NCBI GenBank assembly: GCA_964400355.1
Contig: CAYNTO010000020.1
Coordinates: 1-57,427 of the forward strand
Reading direction: 5' to 3'
Source of the DNA: JACKAL01 sp964400355
GTDB taxonomy: Bacteria > Bdellovibrionota > Bdellovibrionia > Bdellovibrionales > JAGQZY01
DNA length: 57,427 bases
The position numbers and the translations under genes were made by a program. This document shows positions 27,070-35,998 of the stretch, piece by piece (positions within the stretch are counted from its first letter, which is position 1; each line of letters begins with the position of its first letter). The notes below the pieces were generated by a model. That model saw only the letters and a list, made by a program, of their open reading frames with translations, had not been told where the DNA came from and made no database searches.

Positions 27070-28275
27070 TTACATCCACAAACCATCTGTTTTTGTTTGG
27101 CTCACCCGAGTTTTCGGTGGCGTGGTATTTTGTGTGGTGGTTGTCTTTGTCGGCTTTGCGGCCATGTGAACTCCACCGTTCTTTATTTTTTGATGACCGG
27201 CACGGTTACACTCTTCGTTGAGCTTTGAACGTTCCTCTTTTGTAAGATCATTCAAAGCTAGTTTGAGATCGAAGCTTGCGTGAGTGACGATTGGTTTTGG
27301 GGGACGTGGTGCTTCTTCACCATCGTCACCTCTAAACAAATCGCCAATGCGTTGGAAGATATTGCGATCACGCTTGCGTGGCGCAGGTGTTTCTGCAACC
27401 GTTGGCTGGATCTGTTGTTTTTTGAGTCGATCACTCATACATTTTGCTTTATCGGCAATGAATGCGCTCTTCACATCGTTACACGCTTTGCGAGCGGCAT
27501 CTTGTTCGGCTTTTGGGCGAGAATCGACAACTTTGATTTCAACTTTTTGTTTTTTACGATAAATTTCCCATTGCGCAGGGTCCGTGCATTTGTGGTGAAG
27601 CGTTTCACCGGGCTTAGGCGTGCAACCCGCGGTTTTGTTGCGGGGATCGAATTTTTTGTACTCGCCTTTTTCGTCCTTAGTGGCGAAGAGATCAAACACA
27701 TATTTGGCATCGTCTGGCTTTAAGCGAACGCAGGCGCCCGAGCCGCCATTGGCCGGTGTGGATTTAGGGCCAAGCTTGGCTTCCGCGGAGCGGCCGTATT
27801 CAGTAGATGTGTCGATAGCGTGAAATGCGGTACCGCCATTAAAGAACACCGAGTACGGCATTTTGGTTTTAGATGTGATGTTGCCCTGAGCGTCTTTGCT
27901 CGACCATGTGTCGGACACATTCATTTCGCGCAGAACAGTAGGAGCAAAGATTTTTGGATCTTTTAAGGAGTTTGAGGCTGCGAACTCTTCGCTGGTTTGT
28001 GTGAAAGAGCAATAAGGATTTACTTTATAGTTGCCTTCGTTAAAGTCGAAAGTCTCGCGGCCTGTGGACACCGGTAGTGTTTTGGTGAGAGCGCCGTTCT
28101 CGTAGACTTTGAGTTCTTGCACCTTTGGATTGCGATCCACAATCAGTACAACGTCGCTTACCGCTGCGGCTTTGTCTGTTGTTTCTGTTTGTGATGTGAC
28201 CGTTTCACTGGCGTCGGCGTAAGACACGCACACCAGAACCATTGCAAAAACGACGAAACCTAATAAACCCTTCAT
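27070..28275 (-). CDS. Secreted L,D-transpeptidase (YkuD domain)
   Basis: The YkuD enzyme cross-links or edits peptidoglycan at L,D peptide bonds, using a catalytic Cys in the periplasm. The 401-residue protein has a signal peptide (1-22) and a YkuD core at about 42-195, with His152 in AFHAID and Cys182 in GGSGACVRL (family SxGCxR). The remaining 200 residues are basic, Lys/Pro/Thr-rich and unlike known domains, perhaps a wall-binding tail. Bdellovibrio-like predators carry many such enzymes for prey or self wall modification. Which applies here is unknown. Confidence 0.88.
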   Translation of the reverse strand: MKGLLGFVVFAMVLVCVSYADASETVTSQTETTDKAAAVSDVVLIVDRNPKVQELKVYENGALTKTLPVSTGRETFDFNEGNYKVNPYCSFTQTSEEFAASNSLKDPKIFAPTVLREMNVSDTWSSKDAQGNITSKTKMPYSVFFNGGTAFHAIDTSTEYGRSAEAKLGPKSTPANGGSGACVRLKPDDAKYVFDLFATKDEKGEYKKFDPRNKTAGCTPKPGETLHHKCTDPAQWEIYRKKQKVEIKVVDSRPKAEQDAARKACNDVKSAFIADKAKCMSDRLKKQQIQPTVAETPAPRKRDRNIFQRIGDLFRGDDGEEAPRPPKPIVTHASFDLKLALNDLTKEERSKLNEECNRAGHQKIKNGGVHMAAKPTKTTTTQNTTPPKTRVSQTKTDGLWM

Positions 28276-28389
28276 ATAAAATCCCCCGATGCACTCTTTA
28301 ATACAAAGGCCGTGCCATCAAGATCTGTTGTAGGTTCTCTGTGAGGGATTGGGAGTGTTTAAAAAGATGACACTTGCTCGGAGGCTAAC

Positions 28390-28410
28390 AGTGTCTCAGA
28401 GTGAGACACT
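28390..28410. repeat. Perfect 9-3-9 palindrome at a gene 3' end
   Basis: AGTGTCTCA, three bases, TGAGACACT. It overlaps the stop codon of the minus-strand gene at 28409-28804. It could act as a 3' hairpin for that gene, although no T tract follows. Its core GTCTCANNNTGAGAC recurs at 40351-40365. Confidence 0.75.
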
Positions 28411-28804
28411 ACGACGCGGGCTCTGATAAAGAGAGGGATTCAAAGTTCCAGATCACCTCTTCAGTCGCGGTGTCTGTGACCACTGACACATAGGCATTGA
28501 GGCTTTTTGAGTACGTGCCTGTGCCGTCATTGTCGTCGGCTGTGCAGAGTGCACTCACCAGTTGGACTTCGAGAGTGTGCTGAGCATTTTCAGAAATGAG
28601 CGTGGTCTTGGACACCACTTGGTAATTGGCGCAGGTGAAGGAGCCACCCATTTCTGCGAATTCTTTAGTGAGCAGGCCAAACTCATAAGACTCTTCGATG
28701 ATGCGCTTAGGAGTGGTGGTTTCTTTCGCCAAATCCTGGGCCATGTCCTGCGCGAACAGCGAGCTTGAAAGGAGCGTGATGAGCGCAAGGAGAAATGTCT
28801 TCAT
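28409..28804 (-). CDS. Small secreted protein, unknown
   Basis: The 131-residue protein has a clear signal peptide (MKTFLLALITLLSSSLFA, then QD). The mature part holds two Cys residues, in FTCANYQVV and SALCTADD, which may form a disulfide. No family recognised. It stands alone, with gene-free stretches of about 130 and 180 bases on either side. AAGGGACG lies about 7 bases before the ATG. Confidence 0.7.
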   Translation of the reverse strand: MKTFLLALITLLSSSLFAQDMAQDLAKETTTPKRIIEESYEFGLLTKEFAEMGGSFTCANYQVVSKTTLISENAQHTLEVQLVSALCTADDNDGTGTYSKSLNAYVSVVTDTATEEVIWNFESLSLSEPAS

Positions 28805-28987
28805 AAAATCGTCCCTTCATTTAAAAAACGAAAACCCCGGATCATTGGCCACAAAGTACCACGAGAGACCGCGCGTTCGTGAGGGGAAATTGTTCTTTTG
28901 TAAATGTCGCCACTTGGAGGCCTCAGGTGGCAAAAACCTAGACACCCAAGAAAGGGACTGAGTGGAAAGACCCACCCCGGAGTGCGA

Positions 28988-29911
28988 TTAAAACGTATAG
29001 CCCGCTTTCACTGCAAGCTCGGTGAGGCTTAAATCGGCTGTGCGTCCGTTGAGAGAGTAATCGAGGTTATAAAAGTTGAGCTGGCCATCCACGAACAGGT
29101 TCACCATGGGGTAGTAACGAACACCCCCGTGAAAGCCGAAGTCGCCAGAGAGCTCCCCCGGCGTGTCCGAGAGGTCGGCAAAGAGGTAATTCACGCCGAT
29201 TTGCCCAAACAGTTTCTCGTTAAAGTGATAGCGGGCGTTGGTGAACAGGTTAAAGATCTCAAGGGATGGATCATTGGAAAAACGCTGCGTGGAATTGCCA
29301 TTCACAGTAGAGAGCGTGTAGTTGCCTACCGAACGCGGGAGGTTGTACTCCACGCCGCCACTCCAGGAGAAGTTGTTAGGCAGGCTCAAGATGCGGTAAT
29401 CAGCACCAATAGCGATGGTGTTTGAAGTTTTAAAATCGCTGATCGTTGTTACGTTGTCGAGATAGGCGGTTCCGCTCAGTTCGCGCCCGGCCAGGTAGGA
29501 TGCAAATACACTTAAGCGCTTGTGCAGATACTGCTCAAAGAATTCTTGCTGAATAAATTCAAAAGGCGCTTGCACGGATTCTGTGGGCGCAGGGACAAGT
29601 GTCTCGGTCACAGTGGTGTGTTCAATCACCACGTTCTCTTTGGGGTAAACCGCTGTGCCTTGAGCTAAGTGTTCTCGGCCGCACTGTTCGGTGTTGACGC
29701 GAAAGAAATCAGATAGCACTTCGCGCACTTGCACAAAACACTTACCGATGGGAGTTTCCACGTAATACTCGTCACCTTTTCGTACGGTCTTGCCGGCGCG
29801 AGGTGCGGAGACAAGTGCAGTGTTCTTGTGCATTTCTAGGCGTTGAATTGTGAGTGGCTCCTGGGCAGTGGCATGGAAAGTGGTAAAAGAAATCAAAAGA
29901 GCAATCAGCAT
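28988..29911 (-). CDS. Outer-membrane beta-barrel protein with N-terminal domain
   Basis: About 307 residues. A signal peptide (MLIALLISFTTFHATAQ) is followed by a 90-residue region with two Cys in GKCFVQVREV and EQCGREH, resembling a small SH3-like or BamE-type fold only loosely. From about residue 145 there is a beta barrel of alternating strands ending in VKAGYTF with the terminal Phe. I chose ATG 29911 because GAGGAG lies 7 bases upstream. A TTG at 29929 is the longer alternative. Function unknown. Confidence 0.7.
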   Translation of the reverse strand: MLIALLISFTTFHATAQEPLTIQRLEMHKNTALVSAPRAGKTVRKGDEYYVETPIGKCFVQVREVLSDFFRVNTEQCGREHLAQGTAVYPKENVVIEHTTVTETLVPAPTESVQAPFEFIQQEFFEQYLHKRLSVFASYLAGRELSGTAYLDNVTTISDFKTSNTIAIGADYRILSLPNNFSWSGGVEYNLPRSVGNYTLSTVNGNSTQRFSNDPSLEIFNLFTNARYHFNEKLFGQIGVNYLFADLSDTPGELSGDFGFHGGVRYYPMVNLFVDGQLNFYNLDYSLNGRTADLSLTELAVKAGYTF

Positions 29912-30004
29912 TCTATTCTCCTCAAGCAAGTGGTCTGATGCATCGATTGCAAACCATATTGATCGAAAAGTCTAGTGTCTGCAGGCGTGCATCATTGGCT
30001 GGTG

Positions 30005-31540
30005 CTAAATGAGGCGTTGAGCGATGGCATCGGCAATGCGAACGCCGTCGCAAGCAGCACTGGTAATGCCGCCGGCGTACCCTGCGCCTTCACCGGCAGG
30101 ATAAAGATTTTTGTGGGAAAGGGACTCCAAAGTGTCGTCATGGCGGGGGATACGTACGGGGCACGAAGTGCGCGTCTCTACGCCATGCAATTGTGCTTTC
30201 GAGGAAATAAATCCCGGCATGAGGGTATCAAAATGTTCAAAGGCTTTGATCAGGCGCATGTAGATCTTAGCTGGAAACAATTTATCAAGCCGCGTGGGCA
30301 CCACACCCGAGGGGGAGCTGGTGTCCTCGAGCTTCGATGACGTTTCACTCATAAAGCTTAAAAGATCCTGGCTGGGCAGTTGGCGGGTGCCGCCCCCGGC
30401 CTGCACCATGGAAAAAGCGCCGTGCTCGAGCTCGCGGCGCAGTTTCATTCCGCCAAACAGATCGTCGCCAAACATTTTCTGGTGATCAATGGAAATCACA
30501 ATGGCGGCATTGGCATGTTTGGAATTGCGATGGTAGTTGCTCATGCCGTTTGAAACCACGCCATCGGCTTCGGTGCCGGAGGAGAGCACATAACCACCGG
30601 GACACATACAAAAAGAGTACACGCCCACATCGGCGTCTTTGTCGTGATAGGTGAGTTTGTAATTGGCCGCACCCAGCTCCTCAAAGTGATGGTATTTTCC
30701 GTACTGAGTTTTATTGACGAATTCCTGTGGATGCTCCACGCGGAGCCCCAGAGCAAAGGATTTGCCTTCGAGCTGGACTCCCGAATTCAAGAGATGATCG
30801 AAAATGTCACCAGCCGAGTGACCTGTGGCGAGGATCACAGCTTCCGATTCAAACGTTCTGCCATCGGCCAAGCGCACGCCCGTGACGCGATCCCCGTCGT
30901 AGAGAAGTTCAGAGAGACGGGCATTAAAATGGATGGTGCAACCCATGCTCTCCAAATGGGCGCGCATGATGGGAATCACGCGACGAATTTTATCTGATCC
31001 CACGTGAGGGTTTGCGAGGTACTTGATCTCTTCCGGTGCGCCAAATTGCACCAGGCGATCCATCACATAGGGGATATGCGGAGATTTGATGCGTGTGATG
31101 AGTTTGCCGTCGGAGTAGAGGCCAGCGCCACCTTCACCAAAGCAAACGTTGTCCTCGGTGTTTAAAACTCCGTAGCGCCAAAATTTGTTGATGGCGAGAA
31201 TTCGCTTTTCACAAACTGAGCCGCGTTCGATGAGTATCGGTTTAAAACCCAGTTCGCAGAGTCTTAAGGCCGCAAATAAACCTGCGGGGCCTGCGCCGAT
31301 GACCAGCGGACGAAAGGAAGGATTGGCAACTTTTTGTTGGACCTCAAAATGATCCTTGGGCACCTCTTCGTGGGACTCAAAGACCTCAAGAGTGTAGACA
31401 AAGTGCGGTTTTTTATCGCCACGGGCATCCACGGATTTACGAAGAATCCTGTGAGAACCGTAATTTGGCTCTAACCATTGAAGTTTTTCCTTCAAGTCCT
31501 CGTTAAGAGCCACTTTTAAGTCTTTGATTAATTTAGGCAT
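30005..31540 (-). CDS. FAD-dependent dehydrogenase (COG2509-like)
   Basis: A cytosolic flavoprotein of about 511 residues. After an N-terminal domain of some 85 residues comes the dinucleotide motif VIGAGPAGLFAALRL with the acidic end of the strand in ILIERG. A later ILATGHSAGD matches the second nucleotide motif of this group, and the C-terminus AGEGAGYAGGITSAACDG closes the FAD site. The biological substrate of the family is not established. ATG 31540 avoids overlap with the divergent psd start. A TTG at 31561 is possible. Confidence 0.85.
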   Translation of the reverse strand: MPKLIKDLKVALNEDLKEKLQWLEPNYGSHRILRKSVDARGDKKPHFVYTLEVFESHEEVPKDHFEVQQKVANPSFRPLVIGAGPAGLFAALRLCELGFKPILIERGSVCEKRILAINKFWRYGVLNTEDNVCFGEGGAGLYSDGKLITRIKSPHIPYVMDRLVQFGAPEEIKYLANPHVGSDKIRRVIPIMRAHLESMGCTIHFNARLSELLYDGDRVTGVRLADGRTFESEAVILATGHSAGDIFDHLLNSGVQLEGKSFALGLRVEHPQEFVNKTQYGKYHHFEELGAANYKLTYHDKDADVGVYSFCMCPGGYVLSSGTEADGVVSNGMSNYHRNSKHANAAIVISIDHQKMFGDDLFGGMKLRRELEHGAFSMVQAGGGTRQLPSQDLLSFMSETSSKLEDTSSPSGVVPTRLDKLFPAKIYMRLIKAFEHFDTLMPGFISSKAQLHGVETRTSCPVRIPRHDDTLESLSHKNLYPAGEGAGYAGGITSAACDGVRIADAIAQRLI

Positions 31541-31560
31541 TTCCGTTAGATTAACAGACA

Positions 31561-32451
31561 ATGATGCCCACGTCGATTATTACTAAGTATATGAAAAAAA
31601 AATCAATCTCTAAAGTTCTTCGCAATCAGCTCATGTCTATGGTCATGCCTCAGTTACCCAAAAAGTATCTGAGCTACTACGTGGGCAACGTGGCCTACAA
31701 CCAGTGGCCAAAACCGCTCTCGGAGCTTTCGGTAAAAATGTTCGCAAAACTGGTCGGCATCAATGTGAGCGAGGCCGAAAAGCCGCTCGAAGAATATCGC
31801 ACGGTGGGAGAGTTTTTCTCACGCAAACTTAAAGATGGCGCGCGCCCCATTCAAGGCGCCGAAGTTCATCCCTGCGATTCGCGCATCACCCAGAGCGGAA
31901 AAATTGTGGAAGGTGTTTTGATTCAGGCCAAAGGCATCAAGTACACGCTGGAAGAATTCTTACCACAAACGCCGTGGGCCAATGAGCTCGAAAAAGGTGT
32001 CTTCACTACGTACTATTTAAGTCCTAAAGATTACCACCGCGTGCACGCGCCAAAATCGGGAAAAATCAAATGGGTAAAATATTTTCCCGGCGAACTGTGG
32101 CCGGTAAATTTTTGGAGCTTGCGCAATATTCCCGGTGTGCTAGCGATCAACGAGCGCGTCGCTATTGGCCTTGAAACTGCCGAGGGGCGCATGATTCTGG
32201 TGATGGTGGGAGCCACCAACGTGGGAAGTATGAGTTTTGCTTTTGATCCTTCTATTAAAACCAATCAATACCCATTTAAAAACCAGCGCACTTTGATCGA
32301 GTATCCCAAAGCCAAATCCATCGCGGTCGGCGACGAGATGGGAACGTTCAATCTCGGCAGCACAGTGGTGATGCTCACCACGCCCGAGATGGAGTGGCCG
32401 GTGTGTGAGCCACGCGTGGTAAAAATGGGTGAGTCCACGACCAACTGCTAA
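31561..32451 (+). CDS. psd: Phosphatidylserine decarboxylase
   Basis: The inner-membrane enzyme makes phosphatidylethanolamine from phosphatidylserine. It is a pro-enzyme that cleaves itself at an LGST motif (here residues 265-268, Gly266-Ser267) to form the pyruvoyl cofactor. DYHRVHAP and FPGELWPVN, further family blocks, are present. At 296 residues the length is normal. No Shine-Dalgarno sequence is visible before ATG 31561, and an ATG at 31591 is the alternative. It is divergent from the flavoprotein gene with almost no spacer, so the promoter must lie inside coding sequence. Confidence 0.94.
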   Translation: MMPTSIITKYMKKKSISKVLRNQLMSMVMPQLPKKYLSYYVGNVAYNQWPKPLSELSVKMFAKLVGINVSEAEKPLEEYRTVGEFFSRKLKDGARPIQGAEVHPCDSRITQSGKIVEGVLIQAKGIKYTLEEFLPQTPWANELEKGVFTTYYLSPKDYHRVHAPKSGKIKWVKYFPGELWPVNFWSLRNIPGVLAINERVAIGLETAEGRMILVMVGATNVGSMSFAFDPSIKTNQYPFKNQRTLIEYPKAKSIAVGDEMGTFNLGSTVVMLTTPEMEWPVCEPRVVKMGESTTNC

Positions 32452-32555
32452 AGACCATCGACCGAAGTCGAGGGCGCGGTCGCGATGGGCGATGCCTGTA
32501 AAACTTTAAGTTCTAAATTGAGACATCCGATACTTGAAGTGTGAGGAGAATCTCT

Positions 32556-32756
32556 ATGAAATATCTATTTATAGTTTTGAGTTTTGCGGTAGTCAGTTGT
32601 TCGTCGTCTTCTGATCGTTATCCAGCCAGCCGTGCCGGACGGGCGTATCAAGAACCTAAAGTGATGAATCGTCACAATGTGGACACCGAGTCTCTGTTTC
32701 AGGCGTGCCTTCGCGAGTGGCCTGAGTTGTATTGCCGCAACCGTATGGGTCGCTAA
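32556..32756 (+). CDS. Very small lipoprotein
   Basis: A 66-residue protein starting MKYLFIVLSFAVVSC, with a lipobox Cys at about residue 15. The mature part is polar with two more Cys, in FQACLREW and LYCRNR. I chose ATG 32556 since GAGGAG lies 7 bases upstream. An upstream frame start at 32541 lacks support. No family recognised. Confidence 0.65.
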   Translation: MKYLFIVLSFAVVSCSSSSDRYPASRAGRAYQEPKVMNRHNVDTESLFQACLREWPELYCRNRMGR

Positions 32757-32871
32757 GAAAAAGCTCATTTTTTTATTTCAGATTCTTACTTAAATTTGCC
32801 GATTTGCTCGGCAATTTTTTTGCCTTCGTGGCGCATTACATTCATCGCATTGACACTCATGCTGGCCTCGT

Positions 32872-33573
32872 ATGTACTGTTCCCCGATGAATTCAGAACA
32901 TAAAAATTCAGACAAAATGAAATGGCTTGTTATCGGTTTTTTGGGAAGCATCGCCATGTTTATGCTTTTCTTTGCCATATTGGCCTATATGTTCACGCCA
33001 CTATTAAAAGTGGACGAAGCCACTGGCCGCGTTCAGCTTTTCGGAGGGGCCTTTGACATTCAGGCACAGAAGATGATCACCCAGCTTTCCAAAGAGGGCT
33101 CTTTTGTGTTTGGGACGATTGCGGGAGTGGAGACGCTCGCAGCAGATATCAAAGTGGTCGAAGTGATTATGGGATCGGGGAATCTGCGTATTGATTACAA
33201 CGCCACCAGCGAGCTCAATTGGGATTGCGACGGAGCCGGGAAAAACTCGCGCGCCTCAGCGGTACCGGAGCAGGGAAAGTTAGTGCTCGATTTTTCGGCA
33301 GCGTTTGTGGATTGTGATATCAATGTTCCTCATCGCGCTTTAAATATATTTGCCATTGCTGGCGACATCAGTGTGAGATACCCCAAGTTTCCTTTAAAAA
33401 TCAAAGTGGAACGGGGCGATGTGGAGATCGCTCCGGCTGCGGAGACGCCATACAAGTTCAATTTGAGAGCTCAAGGTGAGGTCTCAAACGACGATTTCGT
33501 ATCTTCACAGGATGCCGAAGCGGTTTCCATCGACGTCGAAGTGGCGGATGGAGATATCAGCAAGCTGGAATAA
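32872..33573 (+). CDS. Single-pass membrane protein with beta-rich outer domain
   Basis: The protein has up to 233 residues: a short polar N-terminus, one transmembrane helix near residues 18-40, and a long domain of short alternating strands with NLRIDYNATSEL and ISVRYPKFPLKIKVERGDVEI. The regular strand spacing recalls DUF4097-type beta-helical proteins, but the match is by impression only. The start is uncertain: ATG 32872, 32887 or 32917 are all possible and none has a good ribosome site. Confidence 0.6.
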   Translation: MYCSPMNSEHKNSDKMKWLVIGFLGSIAMFMLFFAILAYMFTPLLKVDEATGRVQLFGGAFDIQAQKMITQLSKEGSFVFGTIAGVETLAADIKVVEVIMGSGNLRIDYNATSELNWDCDGAGKNSRASAVPEQGKLVLDFSAAFVDCDINVPHRALNIFAIAGDISVRYPKFPLKIKVERGDVEIAPAAETPYKFNLRAQGEVSNDDFVSSQDAEAVSIDVEVADGDISKLE

Positions 33574-33863
33574 GGGTAAAGAGCAGGTGGTACGCCGACT
33601 TTGTACTGGACGAAGGACTTGTTCTTAGCTTCCATCCTTGGATGCGGTGTATTATTATTTGCTGTGACATGGAAAATTCCATAGCCTTGTTAGTGGGACG
33701 GGCGATGGTTTTTAGGATGAAAAACTTATAGCAGTACGCTGTGGCATCGCCTTTTATATCTTCCCGCAAAAACAAACTCCAAATATAAAAAAAGAATCAC
33801 CAGAACCGGCGCTCAACAGCTTTTTTAAGGCCAGTGTTGTTTTACAAAAAATCCTTATAAACA
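33574..33863. other. Gene-free region upstream of gpmA
   Basis: About 290 bases without a convincing gene. A 72-codon minus-strand frame overlaps the preceding gene and lacks a ribosome site, so I reject it. No RNA structure stands out. The gpmA promoter candidate lies just after it. Confidence 0.4.
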
Positions 33864-33890
33864 TTGTCCCTTGTCGAGAATCGCTATAAA
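33864..33890 (+). promoter_or_regulatory. Candidate sigma-70 promoter for gpmA
   Basis: TTGTCC and TATAAA with a 15-base spacer, 28 bases before the chosen gpmA start. The spacer is shorter than ideal. Confidence 0.3.
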
Positions 33891-33918
33891 TTCCCCTCTA
33901 TTTCAGAGGAGGTCAGTG

Positions 33919-34590
33919 GTGCTCACGTTGGTTCGTCATGGTCAAAGCGCGTGGAATTTAGAAAATCGATTCACCGGCTGGGTGGATGTTCCATTGACCG
34001 ATAAGGGCATCGACGAGGCTAAAAAAGCAGGCCGCACGCTTAAAAATCATAGTCTTAACTATGACGTGTGCTTTACCTCGGTTCTCAAGCGGGCCATTCG
34101 CACCTCGTGGATCATGCTCGAGGAGATGGATCAGGTGTGGTTGCCGCAGCTCAAATCCTGGCGGCTCAATGAACGCCACTACGGCGGGCTACAGGGTCTC
34201 AATAAAGCAGAAACGGCTGCTAAATACGGCGAAGACCAAGTCAAGATCTGGCGCCGCAGTTACGACACGCCTCCACCGGCGGGAGATGTGGATCAGACCA
34301 TGCAGGCCGATCGCCGTTACAAAGGGGCGAGTGTGCCTAACGGCGAGTCGTTAAAGCTCACTGTGGAGCGCGTAGTGCCGTATTGGACAAGTGATATCGA
34401 ACCTCGTGTGCGCAAAGGCGAAAACGTGTTAGTGGTGGCTCACGGCAACAGTTTGCGCGGGCTGATCAAGCACCTCACCGGTATGTCGGACTCCGAGATC
34501 GTACAATTTGAATTCGAAACGGGAGTGCCCCTGCACTGTGAAGTTGGCACAGATGCCAAATTGAAGAGTTACAATTTTTTAAAAGATTAA
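33919..34590 (+). CDS. gpmA: 2,3-bisphosphoglycerate-dependent phosphoglycerate mutase
   Basis: This glycolytic enzyme interconverts 3- and 2-phosphoglycerate through a phospho-His. LVRHGQSAWN with the catalytic His is at the N-terminus, ERHYGGLQG carries the Glu/His partners, and VAHGNSLRG holds the second His. I chose GTG 33919 because GGAGG lies 6 bases upstream and this starts the protein right at the first strand (MLTLVRHG). A TTG frame start at 33871 would add a poor leader. The length of about 223 residues is near family norm. Confidence 0.93.
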   Translation: MLTLVRHGQSAWNLENRFTGWVDVPLTDKGIDEAKKAGRTLKNHSLNYDVCFTSVLKRAIRTSWIMLEEMDQVWLPQLKSWRLNERHYGGLQGLNKAETAAKYGEDQVKIWRRSYDTPPPAGDVDQTMQADRRYKGASVPNGESLKLTVERVVPYWTSDIEPRVRKGENVLVVAHGNSLRGLIKHLTGMSDSEIVQFEFETGVPLHCEVGTDAKLKSYNFLKD

Positions 34591-34596
34591 GGTTTT

Positions 34597-35151
34597 ATGA
34601 AAGACACACTGATTATTAATTTAGCGGATATCAATGAAGCGGGTCGACAGTTCGATTTTACCAAGGGCAAAGACAAGGCGCTCGATGAGCAGCTGGGCTC
34701 GGTGATTGAAAACCTCAAGGAGTACTCCATTCATCTCCATTTAGCTGGCGCAGGCCATGTGTACATTGCTACCGGCGATTTCCAGCTCACCAAGGACGAT
34801 CAGTGTTCGTTGTGCGGTGAGGACATCATGGATAAGCCTAAAAAATCTTTCACCGAGTACTTATTGGTGGAGCCCAAGTCCGTGCAGGCCGAGGGCCATG
34901 CGCCGCACAGTGGACTCAACTACGAGACCGACAAAGAAACCTATTTTTTGGAATCCCAGGAAATGGACGTGTTCGATTTTTTGCGCGAGATCATCGCGGC
35001 ATCGATCTCGCCGTACCCGAAATGCGAGGACACTGTAAAGTGCGAAAAAACGCGTTCGGCGTTGCAGGCGAAAATCGAGGCCGATGCGCGCAAAGGCATG
35101 TCGCCGTTTTCGGTTTTGGAAAACCTTAAAGAGAAAAAGCCGAAGCACTGA
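34597..35151 (+). CDS. DUF177 / YceD-like protein
   Basis: The 184-residue cytosolic protein has DQCSLCGEDI near residues 68-78, where the family has a CxRC knuckle, and DVFDFLREIIAASISPYPKCED near 127-148, which matches the conserved DUF177 end. YceD proteins affect 23S rRNA accumulation in other bacteria. The gene rpmF (L32), the usual downstream partner, is not present here. Instead a convergent gene follows. It starts 6 bases after gpmA, so they share a transcript. Confidence 0.7.
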   Translation: MKDTLIINLADINEAGRQFDFTKGKDKALDEQLGSVIENLKEYSIHLHLAGAGHVYIATGDFQLTKDDQCSLCGEDIMDKPKKSFTEYLLVEPKSVQAEGHAPHSGLNYETDKETYFLESQEMDVFDFLREIIAASISPYPKCEDTVKCEKTRSALQAKIEADARKGMSPFSVLENLKEKKPKH

Positions 35152-35183
35152 GTAAAAGTTCAAGTTAAGCTTTATGTGTAACT

Positions 35184-35987
35184 TTAAGATGTGTGCGGCC
35201 CGAGAATATCAAATGGACCATAGCGAGCGGCATATTTTTTATTGACGGTCGTCATGTCGAGAATGGTCATCAGGTCAAAACACAAAAAGTCTTTATCATA
35301 TGCAGGGAGCCCGTGCACGCGGCTGTTGGCGTTGAGATAGGAGCGTAGCAGTGGCGGGAGTTCTTTGGAGTAGCCGGAAATCGCTGTAGCGTTTGCAAAC
35401 AGCTCTTCACTGTTGGGCCAATAAAAATCCTCGGTGGGATGGATGTTGTAGGTGGTCTTCATCTTTTCATCGTTAGCAAGGCTCTTCATAATCGCAAACA
35501 CGTATGGCGCATCGCTGGTAAAAAAGCTCGAACAGCCAAATAGGTAGCGCGTTTGAGAAACATTTATGTATTTGGACAAACCCTGCCACAGCAAATCCAT
35601 AATGCGACCTGTGCGAAACGCTTCGTGAGTGCAGGCGCGACCCATTTCTAGCTTTTTCCCGGGAATTTTTAAAAATTCATCGAGATGGAACTCTCCCTGT
35701 GAATAAAAAACGTCCGAGAAGTCCGAGTGAATCAGACGGTAGGTACCCACCGCGAGGCCCGTTACGTTGTCGATGATCATGAGATGGTCGGCGAGTTTGT
35801 CGTAATCATCGAAATCCATGCCAGTCTCGTGAGATTTTCCCAATCCCTCTTCTAGAAAAACCCGATGGCGGAGGACTTGAGCCTTTTGAATGTCCTCGAT
35901 GGTAGAGGCAATCTTGATGGTGAAGTCTTCGTTTGGAATCTCAAAGGGATATTTGGGTTTATAAATTAGTGGATCGATGGAGTTCAT
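35184..35987 (-). CDS. OlsB-like N-acyltransferase (GNAT fold)
   Basis: The 267-residue protein shows the Acetyltransf_5 pattern: RHRVFLEEG near residue 40, AVGTYRLIHS, EFHLDEFL, LEMGRACTHEAFR and LWQGLSKYINV with LFGCSSF. Proteins of this group transfer an acyl chain from acyl-ACP to an amino acid such as ornithine (OlsB), the first step of ornithine lipids. No olsA acyltransferase is visible nearby, so the product is inferred. The gene lies 11 bases after the Sua5-type gene in the same direction. Confidence 0.75.
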   Translation of the reverse strand: MNSIDPLIYKPKYPFEIPNEDFTIKIASTIEDIQKAQVLRHRVFLEEGLGKSHETGMDFDDYDKLADHLMIIDNVTGLAVGTYRLIHSDFSDVFYSQGEFHLDEFLKIPGKKLEMGRACTHEAFRTGRIMDLLWQGLSKYINVSQTRYLFGCSSFFTSDAPYVFAIMKSLANDEKMKTTYNIHPTEDFYWPNSEELFANATAISGYSKELPPLLRSYLNANSRVHGLPAYDKDFLCFDLMTILDMTTVNKKYAARYGPFDILGPHTS

Positions 35988-35998
35988 GGTGCGTGCGC

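Noticed and set aside
33557..33775. A 72-codon minus-strand frame upstream of gpmA
   Set aside because: Overlaps the end of the preceding gene, no ribosome site, no recognisable protein.
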